From the NCBI GenBank assembly GCA_029224185.1, contig CM055206.1, positions 18,391,393-18,455,392 of the forward strand: a stretch of 64,000 nucleotides of DNA, in the 5' to 3' direction. Source of the stretch: Karalla daura. Its lineage: Eukaryota; Chordata; Actinopteri; Chaetodontiformes; Leiognathidae. Below, in pieces: positions 47,335 through 59,217 of this stretch; position 1 is the stretch's first letter, and every line of letters begins with the position of its first letter. The notes below the pieces were generated by a model that had not been told where the DNA came from, ran no database searches, and saw only the letters and a list, made by a program, of their open reading frames with translations. Made by a program: the position numbers and the translations under genes.

Positions 47335-49266
47335 ATGAATCCTGCAGAAGGTAAATAATCGTAATTCCTGTGGAATGAATCGATTCAAAGTCACATCTGT
47401 TTCATATGTTTATTGGCTCTGCACAAATGAGGGATTTTTGGGAGGGTTCCGGACTGTTGTTTGGTAAAAGTGAAAGCATGCTGGGACTGAGTTACTAAAT
47501 TCATAACATTATATTACATAAGATTAGATTACAAAGTGCAGGTAGTAGTGCAGGTGCAAAAAACTCTCAAAAATTTGTTACAAAGCACATATTACAGGAT
47601 GTGTTTTGTGTCTTCACCATGCAGTTCCTGCTCTTTTTATTCTGGTCTTTCACTTCCGGTTTCCGGTATGTGCGTCTTGTTGACTGAAGCCGGAGCTGGG
47701 ACTGAGTCACACCCAAGTCCCAGTTACAAAGTCACTGCCAGTTTGTTTTTCTTTGCTCGCCTGTTCCCTCCTTCCTCCTCGGCCCACACGCAGCTGCCCT
47801 CCTGTCCGTGGACCACCTACTGTACCAGTCTGCCCAGTTTTGTTTTGTTCTTTCTTTGTATTTCAATAAACCTCTTCACCCCAGAGTTACCTGAGTGGGT
47901 TGTGCCTTTTCACACAACCGTAATTTCATCATGCATTCTATCACTGCCATAATGAAATGTAAAAAAAGCTCTTTACCACGCAATTGCATCATTCTAACAA
48001 TATAGTTTTCATGTTGTAATGTGAAATTATGGTATTTCATTCATTTCTTTTTTCATATTCAATATATCAACTTTATAGCATGAGATTATCACGTCATTCC
48101 AGGATATGGCATTTTTACATAATTATTTCATGTTGCCAGTTCATCTTGGTTAAATGTGAAACTAGGCTATCATAAATTACACAACGTAAAACTATGTTTT
48201 CACATGATATCAAGATATGATGCTTTCCCATTCTATTGTGAAATTATAACCTCTCCAAATCTCCCTAAATAATGTAATTATTAAAATGTGAAAAAGATAT
48301 TGTAACAACAACATTTTAAGTAATTAAGTGATACTGAGTCATCATGGCAGCGACACACAGTCATTTGCAACAAATTCTGAATAATTTGGAGTTTCCACAA
48401 TTTTCCTACATATTGTGTATGAGATGCGGTCACTAAGTCGGTCCCAGCAGGCTTTCACTGTGACAATATTCCAGAGTGAACAAACATATGATGTGATTTT
48501 AATGAAAACAGGCCAAACTAGATGCATCATACTGTACATTGGACAAGATATTTCACACCTCACACCTTTCCAGTAATGACTGTAACATGTCTCTCTGCCT
48601 TCAGTGCCAGGGAGAAGGTTCTTTGTCCACGTGTCGGGCAGAACTAACGATGCTCACTGGAGCGTGGTTGAGAAGCTCAGATCCCAGGCTCAGATTCAGG
48701 TGTCCCTCATTGAAGACAGCGACTACGTGGTGGTTTTCTGTCCCATCGCCTCTCGGGTGGGGACGGACATCAGCGAGGCTCTGCAGGAGGTCAAAGGTGA
48801 GGAACTGGTTCTGTGTGGTGGCTTTGATTTCAGCAGATTTAATACCAGAAATCCAAAATTTTAGGATTTATATGTCAGCTAATATTCTTTTTGAACCCTC
48901 AAAGAGTAGGGTAGTGTTTGCATCATACCAGTCTCCCACTGCAGGTGGTGCTGTATTCAGCCACTTTCTGGGGCTGATGACGTCTGGTTGTTTTTCGTGT
49001 TTACAGAGGACAAACCCATCATCCTGGTGGTGATGCATCACACCTTCAACGCTGAGAACACTGTGGTTGGAAGCAGCAGACTGGTGGAGGACCCCAGGGT
49101 GCTCCTCACTGTGGACTACCTGTTCTACCAGGGCAGAGTCCTGAACTGCAACTGCAATGATCTCTCATGGCACGAGATCAAAACCATCCTACGAGTTAGC
49201 AGCTCCCCGGTAAAGACGGGATTCACTGATTTAAAACTATCTTATCTTATCTGAAAGGCCTGTGGC

Positions 49267-49304
<38 letters not shown>

Positions 49305-49711
49305 GGAGCCTGAGCAGACCTGCTGCAGCCCGGACCGTAAGTCTTACTGTAACCATGAACTTCAGACTCTAGAATATGAAAATATACAGGAAACAGGAAA
49401 ATATGAAATAATTATGAATGCACAAGATAGTTCACAGGAAAATCCTGTAAACACAGAGATCTCTATCTCTGTTTACAATCAAACATATAATTTATTTAAC
49501 AGATCTGGATGTTTAAGTCCAAAGAATCGAGTGACTTTTGTTTCAGTCGATTGTTGAGTTGAATGTGGTGATTTGTAAATGATCAGTTTCTCTGTCTTCG
49601 ATCTTTCTTTCAGGGCTGAGAAACCATTACTGGATAGTGTTCGGTGTAGTGGGTGGTACTGTGATTGCAGGAGTGATTGTGCTGCTGATCATCTTTGAAT
49701 TTAGTAATTAA
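47335..49711 (+). CDS. Tandem-family gene A: putative tail-anchored protein, family unnamed
   Basis: Function unknown to me. Exons: 47335-47350 (16-nt start exon, MNPAE), 48605-48796, 49007-49209, 49306-49336 and 49614-49711; total 540 nt, 179 aa, all phases consistent. A 5' UTR exon ending at 47191 (CC|GTGAGT) and the acceptor at 47330 match gene B. The core (residues about 6-137) shows FFVHVSGRTNDAH, SDYVVVFCPIASRVGTDISE, KPIILVVMHHTF and LLTVDYLFYQGRV, alternating predicted strands and helices. A Cys-bearing linker (EPEQTCCSPD) is followed by a hydrophobic segment (VFGVVGGTVIAGVIVLLIIF) three residues from the end. With no signal peptide it fits a tail-anchored topology. Neighbours B-D are paralogues. 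An ISRE lies just upstream. Confidence 0.8.
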
Positions 49712-50800
49712 AGATGATATTTGTATTAAAAATATATCTGTGGTATACAAAGGTTATTGCTAATGTACTTTTACTTTTTGAGCTTCATTTAAACTGTAAT
49801 ATATACCTTTAATGAGGTTTACTGAAAAATAATGTGATTCAGTTCATCTTTAATATTGTGAAATTAAACATACAAATAATGCAAGAATAATATATAATAT
49901 ACTATAATAGTAATTATATACAGTTGTGTTTCTATTTACTTATTAGAGTTGTATGTCATTGTACATTTATTCTAAATTGTACTCAAGTTTACTTCTAGAA
50001 AGTAAACTTTATTTCTAAGCTCTTATAATAGTGAATTACACAAAAAGGCAACAACAAACGCATACAGCATACCCAATGTGTTCTGGAAAAGTATACTTCA
50101 GGTATAGTATTTATCCACCTGGGCTGTGAAGTGATATATGTATGTAGTAATGTGTAGTGTTAAAAACCCCAAAATGAAAGTCAGAATAAATGGATAAAAC
50201 ACGACACTGAACCATCCAGTAATACGCAGCATAAAGCAGAATGAGTGTTGCTGCTACGTCTTCATCTCTCCTAACAACGATGACCTGATTATTTGTTCAT
50301 GTTTGTCTCTCTTCACTTTGTAAATGAGTCACGTGTGTGGACTCAATTCCAGCAATGACTAAACACATACAAAAAATAAAAAAAGGCTCATGTCCCATGT
50401 CTCATTGTTGCTGAAGCAGCCTCAGTCTCCAACCTGGCTTCACCACATGATTGACAGGTAATTTTCTGTTCATTGATGTCAGTCATTTGTAAGCTGCTCA
50501 GAGCTGCAGCCCTGCAGCACGTCTTCTCTGGTTCACTGGTGTCTGCTTGTAGCTGCGTGGTCACCGTGTCACTCCTGCAGCAGCTGCTTTTTCTGCCAAC
50601 ACGGAAACGGAAACGATGGCATACATACAGGAACAGAAACGTCTAATAAAAAAAACGTCTCAGAATGATGCAAGAAGACTTTGTACTGTGTATATCGTTT
50701 CATCAAACACGTGAACACTTGGACTTTTTGTCGGTCTTGGTAACTACTTTATCTCTGAGGGAAAATGATTCTGTCCTGCAGCCCAGAATCACACAAAAGT
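49712..50800. other. 3' UTR of gene A and spacer
   Basis: AT-rich sequence with an ATTAAA near 49863 that could end gene A. No exon was recognised. Confidence 0.5.
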
Positions 50801-51188
50801 CACACTGCTCTGAAAAGTACTGCTTGACTTCACAGTTTTAAGATTTACGAGCAGACAGTGAAGGCAGCAGGACCTCGTGTGCGCGCGTGCGTGTGTGTAT
50901 GTGTGTGTGTATGTGTGTGTGTGTGTGTGGCTGATGTTAGACTTATACCTAATTTTACTTTAAAACCAATGTAAATGTTTAAAGTTGCTTACTTCGACTC
51001 ATTTGAAGTTAGAAGACGATGATAAGTAGAGAAATAGACCTTGTGCATGTATCTGATACATGTCTAATGTGTAGTCTTACCTCATAGTTTTACTCAATGA
51101 AAAACATGCGATCATGAATGTGTCTTCCTCCATGTGGAGTCGTGTCTCTGGGTGCTCAGCGTTTCTGCTGCGCCTCTGGGAGGTTCCA

Positions 51189-51206
51189 GGAAAACGAAAG
51201 TGAAAG
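51189..51206 (+). promoter_or_regulatory. Strong ISRE upstream of gene B
   Basis: 'ggaaaacgaaagtgaaag' holds three GAAA cores spaced by two bases (GAAAACGAAAGTGAAA), a textbook ISRE/IRF-E. It sits 114 bp before the 5' UTR exon donor at 51321 and is positionally equivalent to the gene A element. Confidence 0.75.
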
Positions 51207-51523
51207 AGTCTCAGCTGGACAGAGAGGAGTGGCGCTCCAGAAGTCATTCTAGCGACGGGAGGAAGGACTGCGGGCTGGGATGACAGAGACGCGACACCAG
51301 ACTTATTATCAGCCCATTCCGTGAGTATCAGCAAAGACTTCTCTCACATATCGACCTCGGACTTGGCGGCCATGATTCGACCCGTGTCTCCCTTGGAGCC
51401 CCTGAGGTATTTGTCTCCAGGTTCCTGTCGAGCCTGCAGGATTTCAGCCGCGCACACTTGATCCTGTGAGTTGTTTCATGTCGACTGAAATCAGCTGTGT
51501 GTTTGTCCTCTCTCCTCAGAGAC

Positions 51524-52717
51524 ATGGAGACTACCCAGAGTGAGTCCACTTTTGCAGTTTTGCAGTCGTTGTGCGGTTTTGCGGGTTGTTGCAGGTTGTG
51601 GTTTGGTGAAAGTGAAATCATGCTGGGACTGAGTGACCGAGCCCTTTAGATCAGATCAGATCAGACACTACTTTAACAAATCATGTTACACTTACATGTT
51701 ATAGTGAAAATATAACATCTTTACATACGTGATCATTTCACGTTACAATGTGGAAACCCTTCATGTAATTATGTGATTCTGAGCCCTTTTTTATATTTCG
51801 TTATGGCAGCAATACAATGCCATACAAAATAAATCCCCTATTAAATTCTGAATGATTATATAATTTCCACAGTTTTCCTTCACATTCTGTATGAGAAGAG
51901 GTCAGTAACTCAGACCCAGCATGCTTTCACTTTCAGAACAGCTCAGCCTTCCCTAAGCTCTGCCCTAGATGACAGAGATGTGATTTCAATGAAAACAGAG
52001 CAAACTAGGTGCATCATACTGTACATTGGACAAGATATTTCACTCCTCACACCTTTCCAGTAATGACTGTAACATGTCTCTCTGCCTTCAGTGCCAGGGA
52101 GAAGGTTCTTTGTCCACGTGTCGGGCAGAACTATCGATGCTCACTGGAGCGTGGTTGAGAAGCTCAGATCCCAGGCTCAGATTCAGGTGTCCCTCATTGA
52201 AGACAGCGACTACGTGGTGGTTTTCTGTCCCGTCGCCTCTCGGGTGGGGACGGACATCAGCGAGGCTCTGCAGGAGGTCGTAGGTGAGGAACTGGTTCTG
52301 TGTGGTGGCTTTGATTTCAGCAGATTTAATACCAGAAACCCAAAATCCAAAATTCTGGGATGAACAGATTGGAGAAAGAAATTCATATTCAAGCCTTCAA
52401 ATGAACATGTAACTACAGAAAAAACAAATACAGTGCCTGTCAAAGGTTTGCACTCCTGCTCTCTAGTGGGACACAAAGGTTGTGTTGTTTTTTTGTGTTT
52501 GCAGAGAACAAACCCATCATCCTGATGGTGATGCATCACACCTTTGACCCTGAGAAGACTGTGGTCGGAAGCAGCAGACTGGTGACAGACCCGAGGGTTC
52601 GCCTCACCGTGGACATCCTGTTCTACCAGGGCAAAGTCCTGTCCTGCAGACGCAATGATGATGCATGGAAGGAGATCAGATCCATCCTCATTGTTTCCAC
52701 CTCCCCGGTAAAGATGA

Positions 52718-52784
<67 letters not shown>

Positions 52785-53602
52785 GGCGTCAGTTTGTTTT
52801 GAAAAGCGCAAAAAAACAAACAAACTACAAAATAACTGAGTCCAACTTATCCTTACCCCCCAGTTTCAACATTACGTCTTGGGAGTGTTGGGAGTGTTTC
52901 TTCAGATAAACATCCTGAACTTCCTCCTCCTTAAAAGAAACTAAAAGATAGTTAAAAGAAACTATCTTCTTCTGTCCTCTATAACTTTCTATAGAAAGTT
53001 TCTATAGAAAGTTATAGAGGTAAAGACGTCAATAGTCTGTAGTTAGTCCAACAGCACAGAAGTGGTTGTCCTCATGTTCTTCTGTCGTGTGACAAAACGA
53101 GAATAAAGCGTGTTTTGTTTCACGCTCTCCATGCCGTGGACCGCTGAGAGCCTGGCGTTGAATTAAAATAAACAGATGAATAAAATAACAAAGCAAATTG
53201 TTGCGTCAGCTGAATAACAATTCTGAATGATGCTGAGATCACATGAAACATGCAGGATGACATGTAAAGTCTCCATGTTTAAAGAGTGGTTAATCTCAGC
53301 AGTGATAAAACGAGCATCACAGGGCGTGTTCACAGGTTCAATGTGCGCCCAATAAAAACCACCCGACGCTCCTGAGACAAAACAACTTTGGTTCCTAAGT
53401 AAATAGTAAAATAATAAATAGTAAAATAGTAAATATTTCTGGTTTCCCGAAAATGATCAGGCACGACATTATTCCTCGATTCATTAAGTTCATTAAGTGA
53501 TTATTTCTGAATTAAGATCAAAAGGGGTGGGGACATGACATCTGTCCCTCTCTCTCTCTCTCCCCCTCTCTCTCTCTCTCTCTCTCTCCCCCTCTCTCTG
53601 TC

Positions 53603-53657
<55 letters not shown>

Positions 53658-54411
53658 CAGGGAACCGGCCGATCAAACCTCGTCAACTGTAAGTGTTACT
53701 GTAGCGATGAACTTCAGACCTAAAGGTGGGGCAGGTGATTTCTAAAGAGCGGCTGGAGCAGGCCACACTGCAGACCTGCAGCAGGTCCAGCCCGTCCTGT
53801 CTGAAGCCACTAAGTGTGACTGGCGGTCTGGTTTTTCTTATAAAGCATTTATTTACCCATTTGCAATCGTTGATCGTGTTAAGAATTTCTAGCAAATCAG
53901 TAAAAAGCGTTCCAGTATGAAATCACCTAGCCCACCTTAAAGATCGTAGGTCAGATTTGTCTTTGAAAACCATGTAAAACCAGGTAGAAACAGCAAGAAA
54001 CAAGGAAACACTGTTAAACAACAAGGGGCAAATCAGTCATGAATGAAAGACTTAATGGTTAAAAGTGAGTCCAGCTGGAAAGTGTTAAATATATAAATAT
54101 ATAGGAAATGTCTTTTTGATTTTTATGGAAAAATCCTGTAGACGTAGAGATCTCTTTCTCTGCACTTGTTCAGTACGAGCTGTAAATGACCAGTTTCTCT
54201 GTCTTCAATCTTCCCTTCAGGGATGAGGAACCACAGGCTCCTAGTGTGTGTCCTCCTCTTTATTTTGGCCATCCTGGTGATCCTGCTGATTGTTTTCTGT
54301 TCCACCAACCTGAAGAAAGAGACGGGGACGAAACGAGAACTGTTGGCGTTAGCAGCTCCAAATGTGTCTTGGAACTCTTCGTCTTCATCTTCTCCATTAA
54401 CGTCTTCATAG
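51524..54411 (+). CDS. Tandem-family gene B: putative single-pass membrane protein
   Basis: Exons: 51524-51539 (16 nt, METTQ), 52092-52283, 52505-52707, 53661-53688 and 54221-54411; 630 nt, 209 aa, phases consistent. A 5' UTR exon ends at 51320 (CC|GTGAGT). The core is nearly identical to gene A through the 192-nt exon (SDYVVVFCPVASRVGTD), with KPIILMVMHHTFDPEKTV and RLTVDILFYQGKV next. The last exon encodes a hydrophobic segment (LLVCVLLFILAILVILLIVF) and, unlike A and C, a further tail of about 47 residues, Lys-rich then Ser-rich (NSSSSSSPLTSS). Without a signal peptide the orientation is uncertain; the positive residues after the segment suggest a cytosolic tail if it is inserted as a signal anchor. 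Exons 3-4 and flanking intron look recently homogenised with gene A. Confidence 0.8.
52726..52782. repeat. (CA)n microsatellite
   Basis: Pure CA tract 18 bp after the gene B exon 4 donor. Confidence 0.95.
53545..53655. repeat. (CT)n tract before gene B exon 5
   Basis: About 110 bp of CT/CCCCT that forms the pyrimidine tract for the acceptor at 53660. Confidence 0.95.
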
Positions 54412-55048
54412 ACTGAATATATGTGGTGATGCATACTGAACAAAAATCAACACACCTAATGCACTACTACCACACTATGTGGTCCTAACACATTAAAGAA
54501 CGAGCACATGCTTTGATAGCTTCCATGTCCTGGATCTTTGAAGCCTGACAGCAATGAAGTGATTATTCTACCATGTTTGCCTCTCTTGGTTTAGCAAATG
54601 TGTAACGTATGTGGATTGAAATCTGGTTATGATTAAACAGATTAAAAAACAAAACATAAAAAGATCTACGTTCCATTTCTCATAGTGGTTCAGTCCTACT
54701 TGACAGGCTGATCTGAACTGTAATTAGTGCTGGTTTATTGGCTTAAATGACCTTTATAACGTGTTGTTGATTTCTCTGCTCTACATCCATCCGTGTTTAT
54801 TTGTTGCTTTGCCCCTGGCATTGTCCAGTATAAAATCCCAGTCCGCCTGTTTGCATGTCTCCCAGTAACTCCCAGTTTAACGCTGCACACAAGATAGTAA
54901 AAACCAGTTAAAACCAGCTCCACAGTATCCCAAGTATTGTTTTTGTATACATCAGACAATTAGCACACAAGGTAAGACCCGAGGAGCTTTTTTCAACTGG
55001 ATTGGACGAAGCTCATCTTCTTGCTGGAAAGCGCTGTGACGTCACAAC

Positions 55049-55059
55049 GAAAGTGAAAG
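55049..55059 (+). promoter_or_regulatory. ISRE/IRF element upstream of gene C
   Basis: 'gaaagtgaaag' in 'cacaacgaaagtgaaagtac', 79 bp before the ATG at 55138. A GTGACGTCAC CRE-like palindrome lies just 5' at 55036-55045. Confidence 0.65.
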
Positions 55060-55137
55060 TACCGTCACCGTTTCCTGTGTGGAGACGCAGGAAGCGGGAA
55101 CAGCAGGATCCTGCTTCTGTGCTGCTTCTGCGCCATC

Positions 55138-55191
55138 ATGAGGAGCGTCCTGGGCTACGGATCTCTCAGGTATGGAGGCGTTTCTCAGGTG

Positions 55192-55248
<57 letters not shown>

Positions 55249-55559
55249 CTGTGAATGATTATAAAATGATGCCTCTCTCTCTCCATCTCTCTGTCTAGAG
55301 ATGAGAAACAGGGCGTTGGAGCTGGTGAGGAAACGTTTTATAGCTGCACTATTTCTCTGGAAAGGGTTGAAAGATAGAAACCCGCTATATGTAGCTAGAT
55401 ATATAGATCATAGATAGATACACAGACAGATAGATAGCTGGAAAGAGACCCCTCAGGGATCGCACGTTTTACAGATCAACAGGACATTTTATCTATTAGG
55501 GAGAGCAATTAATCGCAGTAGTGCAAAATACAAAACAAACAGGATCTGTATGTATAGAC

Positions 55560-55594
<35 letters not shown>

Positions 55595-57787
55595 CCAGTG
55601 GCATGTGGTGACTACATTTTTAGGTGTGGTATCGAGTCCTAGACTTTCAGGGATAAATAATAATATTGATATTGATAAGTATTCATCTTATCTTATCTCA
55701 CACAGTGTAGGTATTGATCACTACCTTTCATGACATATCACTGCTGGATTTCTTTTATATTTTCTCTATATTGTATACTCATAGTTTTATCTTTACACTC
55801 ACCCTGGCTCAAATGAGAGGGAAAGGCTTTTTGGATTCTCTGTGTTTCTGGTACGTATTGTCACAGCAGAACGGACAATAAAGTTTCTTCAATCTTGAAT
55901 CTCGAGTTCATGTAGCTGTATTGCAGTGTTGCTCATTTCCAGGCATCATTGAAAGGTTAATGAACTTCAGGACAAACTGAATGTGACACTGATGCTTCAC
56001 CTGGTCCTGATGGGGCGTGTTCCCCTCCAGCACCGTGGAGGAAGTTCTTCGCCATGGCGTCTGGGAACACGAACGATGCTCACCGAGACATTGTTGTGAG
56101 GCTGCAGTCCGTCGGCCTGACCGAGGCGACGTCTCCTGAAGACAGCGACTTCCTGTTGGTCCTCTGTCCCGTCGCTTCTCAAGTCGGGACGGACGTCTCC
56201 AAAGCCCTGGAGGAGATCACAGGTAGGAGCACAATTAAATAAGTCAGTTAGAGCACCTTCCAGAGCGGCTAAAATAAAGAAGCTGAAAAATGTATCGCTG
56301 AAAGCATCGTAATTGTTTGGTGGTACAATGAGGAAAGGCGTGAAAGTGTTTGCTGTCTGGAGGAAATCAAGTTCCTTTTAGAGCCAGTTCATCACAGAGA
56401 TGACTTAGCTATTTAAAGTAATTTACTCCACATTGACATGGATTCTATCTCTTTACATTTACCATAGTCCAGAAGGGTGGAAATCTCTGAATGTGTCAGT
56501 TTTACTCTGTTGCTGTGTGAAGCACTTGTAACCTATGCATAAAGATTCTTACAACAATTGTTATTTCAAGATAAGTGCCAAAAAAAAGGATCCTGTGAAG
56601 GATGGAGTGCCAGGTTTTAGGTCGTGCTGCTCTGAAGTGGAAAACTTCCAGCCCTGCTCCACAACTTCCTGTTGTCAACAAACATGTCAGATGGGAGCGG
56701 TGTTCTGTGAGAGCCCGTCCATCCGTCCATTATCTCATCCACTGTGTACCTCAAGGGGATTGCAGGGTTCTAATGGAGCCCATACAAATACAGCGAAGGC
56801 AGGGCATGCAGGACACCTGGGACAGGCCTCCAGTCCATCCCAGAGTGTGAGTGAGAGGCTGTTAAAAGCTGTTAAAATGTATAACAGCTACACCATCCAT
56901 CCATCCATCCATCCATCCATCCATCATTGAAGATTAATCTGATCTGATAAGATCTGCAGCTTGCCTCTCTTGTTTTTGTTTGCTTGTGTGTTCATTGTGT
57001 TGCCAGTGGACAAACCCATCATCCTGGTGGTGATGCACCACACCTCCAGCGCTCAGAGCGCTGTGGCTGGAAGCAGCAGCCTGGTGACGGACCGGAGGGT
57101 CTGCCTCACCGTGGACTACCTGTTCTACCAGAGCAACCTCCTCACCTGCAAACACAACAACGTTGCGTGGCTGGAGATCCGGAACACGCTGGGACTTCCC
57201 AGCTCTCAGGTACACACACCAGACGCTTGTAGCAAGCAGAGACGCTGTGTCTTTGATCGATAACAGATGTTTTGTCTCATTGTTGATCTCACCTCTGTCT
57301 GGCTCTGTATTTCAGGCGTCCAGCTGCTGTAAATGTGCCTGTAAGTCTGACTGTGACAGTGGAACATCTCAGTTTGTGTCTTTGTGATGAAGGAAAGATT
57401 TAAACACATCCTAATGTAACAGAAGCTGTCATACCTTTGTTTGTTTGTATGTTTCTTCTGTTTGGTTTTCTATCATGGTTTTCTTTCTTACTTAGGAGAT
57501 AAAACAAATGGAAACATCCACTGCGAAAACACCCAAAGTAAAGTGAGTTAAATGGAGATAAAAAATAACAAAGGCAGAAACAAACGACTGGACAACAAAC
57601 AAACAAACAAACAGCCACAAAGCCAGAGCAGGTTGTCACGTGGTGTAACTGTTCTGACCAGTCTCTGTCTCCTTTCCTCCCTTCAGATGGGAGAAACAGA
57701 GAGGGCATCGTTGGAGTGTTTGTGGTTGTTCTCCTGCTCTTGGTGGTCCTGGTGATGCTGGTTCCCATTAAAGAATTACATCAGTAA
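55138..57787 (+). CDS. Tandem-family gene C: putative tail-anchored protein
   Basis: Exons: 55138-55169, 55299-55324, 56031-56222, 57007-57209, 57316-57340 and 57687-57787; 579 nt, 192 aa, phases consistent. The N-terminus is MRSVLGYGSLRDEKQGVGAA, longer than in A/B. The core is more diverged: FFAMASGNTNDAHRDIV, SDFLLVLCPVASQVGTDVSK, KPIILVVMHHTSSAQSAVAG and CLTVDYLFYQSNLL. The linker (ASSCCKCA) is Cys-rich, as in gene A. It is followed by GRNREG and a hydrophobic segment (VGVFVVVLLLLVVLVMLVPI) that ends six residues before the stop, so it fits tail anchoring. An AATAAA at 58078-58083 closes the gene. A spare acceptor at 57495 would bring an immediate stop. Confidence 0.78.
55192..55246. repeat. 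(TG)n microsatellite in gene C intron 1
   Basis: TG tract of about 50 bp beginning about 20 bp after the exon 1 donor. Confidence 0.95.
56700..56926 (-). repeat. Dispersed fish repeat ending in (ATCC)n, gene C intron
   Basis: Blocks such as 'cctgggacaggcctccagtc' and 'gtccattatctcatccactg' plus a terminal (ATCC)n tract (56892-56922) match the layout of the common teleost repeat also seen at 1090-1212. It lies between gene C exons 3 and 4. The class is from memory. Confidence 0.5.
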
Positions 57788-58077
57788 GAAGATTCACTGG
57801 TGAACTCACGCTGGTTCGCAGATCGCACAGAAATGTGTGATTATCTGCAAAACAACAACAAAGATTCAAGGGACTTCATTGTTGTGTGTTGTGAAGGCTG
57901 ATCGGTGTCGTTATGTCATTGTGTGTAAATAGACGCTTCATTTCATTTGTAGCACTGAATGCAACATCTATTCCTGTATTCATTCATTTGTTTGACCTCT
58001 GTACATGTGTTATTATTCTCTCAGTATTATTATTATTGCTAATGTTGAAAATACATCGAGTTGAAATGTGCATGTAC

Positions 58078-58083
58078 AATAAA
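58078..58083 (+). terminator. Poly(A) signal of gene C
   Basis: AATAAA in 'gtacaataaagctgag', 291 nt after the gene C stop. Confidence 0.6.
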
Positions 58084-58557
58084 GCTGAGTAAGAATCGCA
58101 TTATGTGATGTATATTGCAGAGAGGTTAAGGGTCTGAGCAGACCTGCACCGACTCCTCTGTAAACGCATGTGATGGATTCAAAGAAGCAGCAAAGATCTC
58201 GTAAAAACAAAGACACACGTGTCTCGTTGTGTGCTGTCAGTACTTCATGAACACTGTGAGTCCAGACAGAAAGCTGTGGCATCAAGTCCAAACCTAAACT
58301 TGTGAATGAAACCAATCAAGGACTGAGTGGGGTACCTGATCTGAGCAGGACGACCAGCCAACCTCAGGTGATGGATGTAAGTCCAGTTAAGATGCAAAAC
58401 CCTCAGATCACTCTCACTATCACTGCCAGATCACCTTCAAATCAATCCACAGTAAGACCACTCAGATCAGGCTTCTGTCCTTCGGTTGTAAAGGGGTCAT
58501 TGCAGGAGGTAACCACGCCCCTCTGCTCCTATTGGTCAGCTCGACTGTCATAATGCA

Positions 58558-58574
58558 AGTGAAAGTGAAAGTTC
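58558..58574 (+). promoter_or_regulatory. ISRE upstream of gene D
   Basis: 'agtgaaagtgaaagttc' has GAAAGTGAAAG with the flanking TTC typical of ISREs. An inverted CCAAT (attgg) lies about 25 bp 5'. The element is separated from the gene D start exon by an inserted element. Confidence 0.7.
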
Positions 58575-58601
58575 TTGAGGCTGAAGCTCCGCACAGAAAA
58601 C

Positions 58602-59217
58602 TAGAGCTGTAAAACTCGGATCCTTTCAAGGATTCGGATCCTTCCCGAGTCACTTGAGTCAGTACTGCTAAATAGAAAGTAAAGTGCCTTGTGATCTGAA
58701 TAAGTCACTTTTAAATAAAACTAAGGTTCAAAACAAGGGAAATGTTTATTTAAACACACCAAAAATAACAAAATTTAACGTAGGCACAACAGCAAAAAGG
58801 TCAAATGTGCAGCCAAGAATAAGAATAAATAAGTAAACAAACTGTTATTGTTAATGTTCCCGGTTCTCCACCACATGTAATTATCAGTGCATTGCCCTAA
58901 CACTAAATCATGCAGGATGCTACTTTCCCTGCATTTCGAGCACAGACAAAAACATTAACATCACACGATGTCTTCCGTGGATAAAATACAATCTTTCGTG
59001 GATAGACACGTATAAAACGGATTTATTGAACTCTGATCACTGGTGTGACTGGATCCCCTCTCCTGACAGACAGCTGTGTTTAACCACTGGATCCACTCAT
59101 TACTGTCGGTTAGGACCCGGCGGATCCGGTTCAATGGAGACCTCGGATTCATGAGTCATGAGTCATGGAAAGGATCCGAGTGATTAACCCGGATGAGTCC
59201 TGAACCGCCCAGCACGA
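58602..59217. mobile_element. hAT-like non-autonomous element (MITE)
   Basis: A 616-bp AT-rich insert flanked by an identical 8-bp direct repeat CAGAAAAC (58594-58601 and 59218-59225). The ends are loosely inverted ('tagagctgtaaaactcgg' on the left; 'tcgtgctgggcggttcagg' read inward from the right) and both contain a further 'actcggatccttt'-like block. An 8-bp target duplication and these ends fit the hAT superfamily. No transposase frame is present. Confidence 0.65.
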
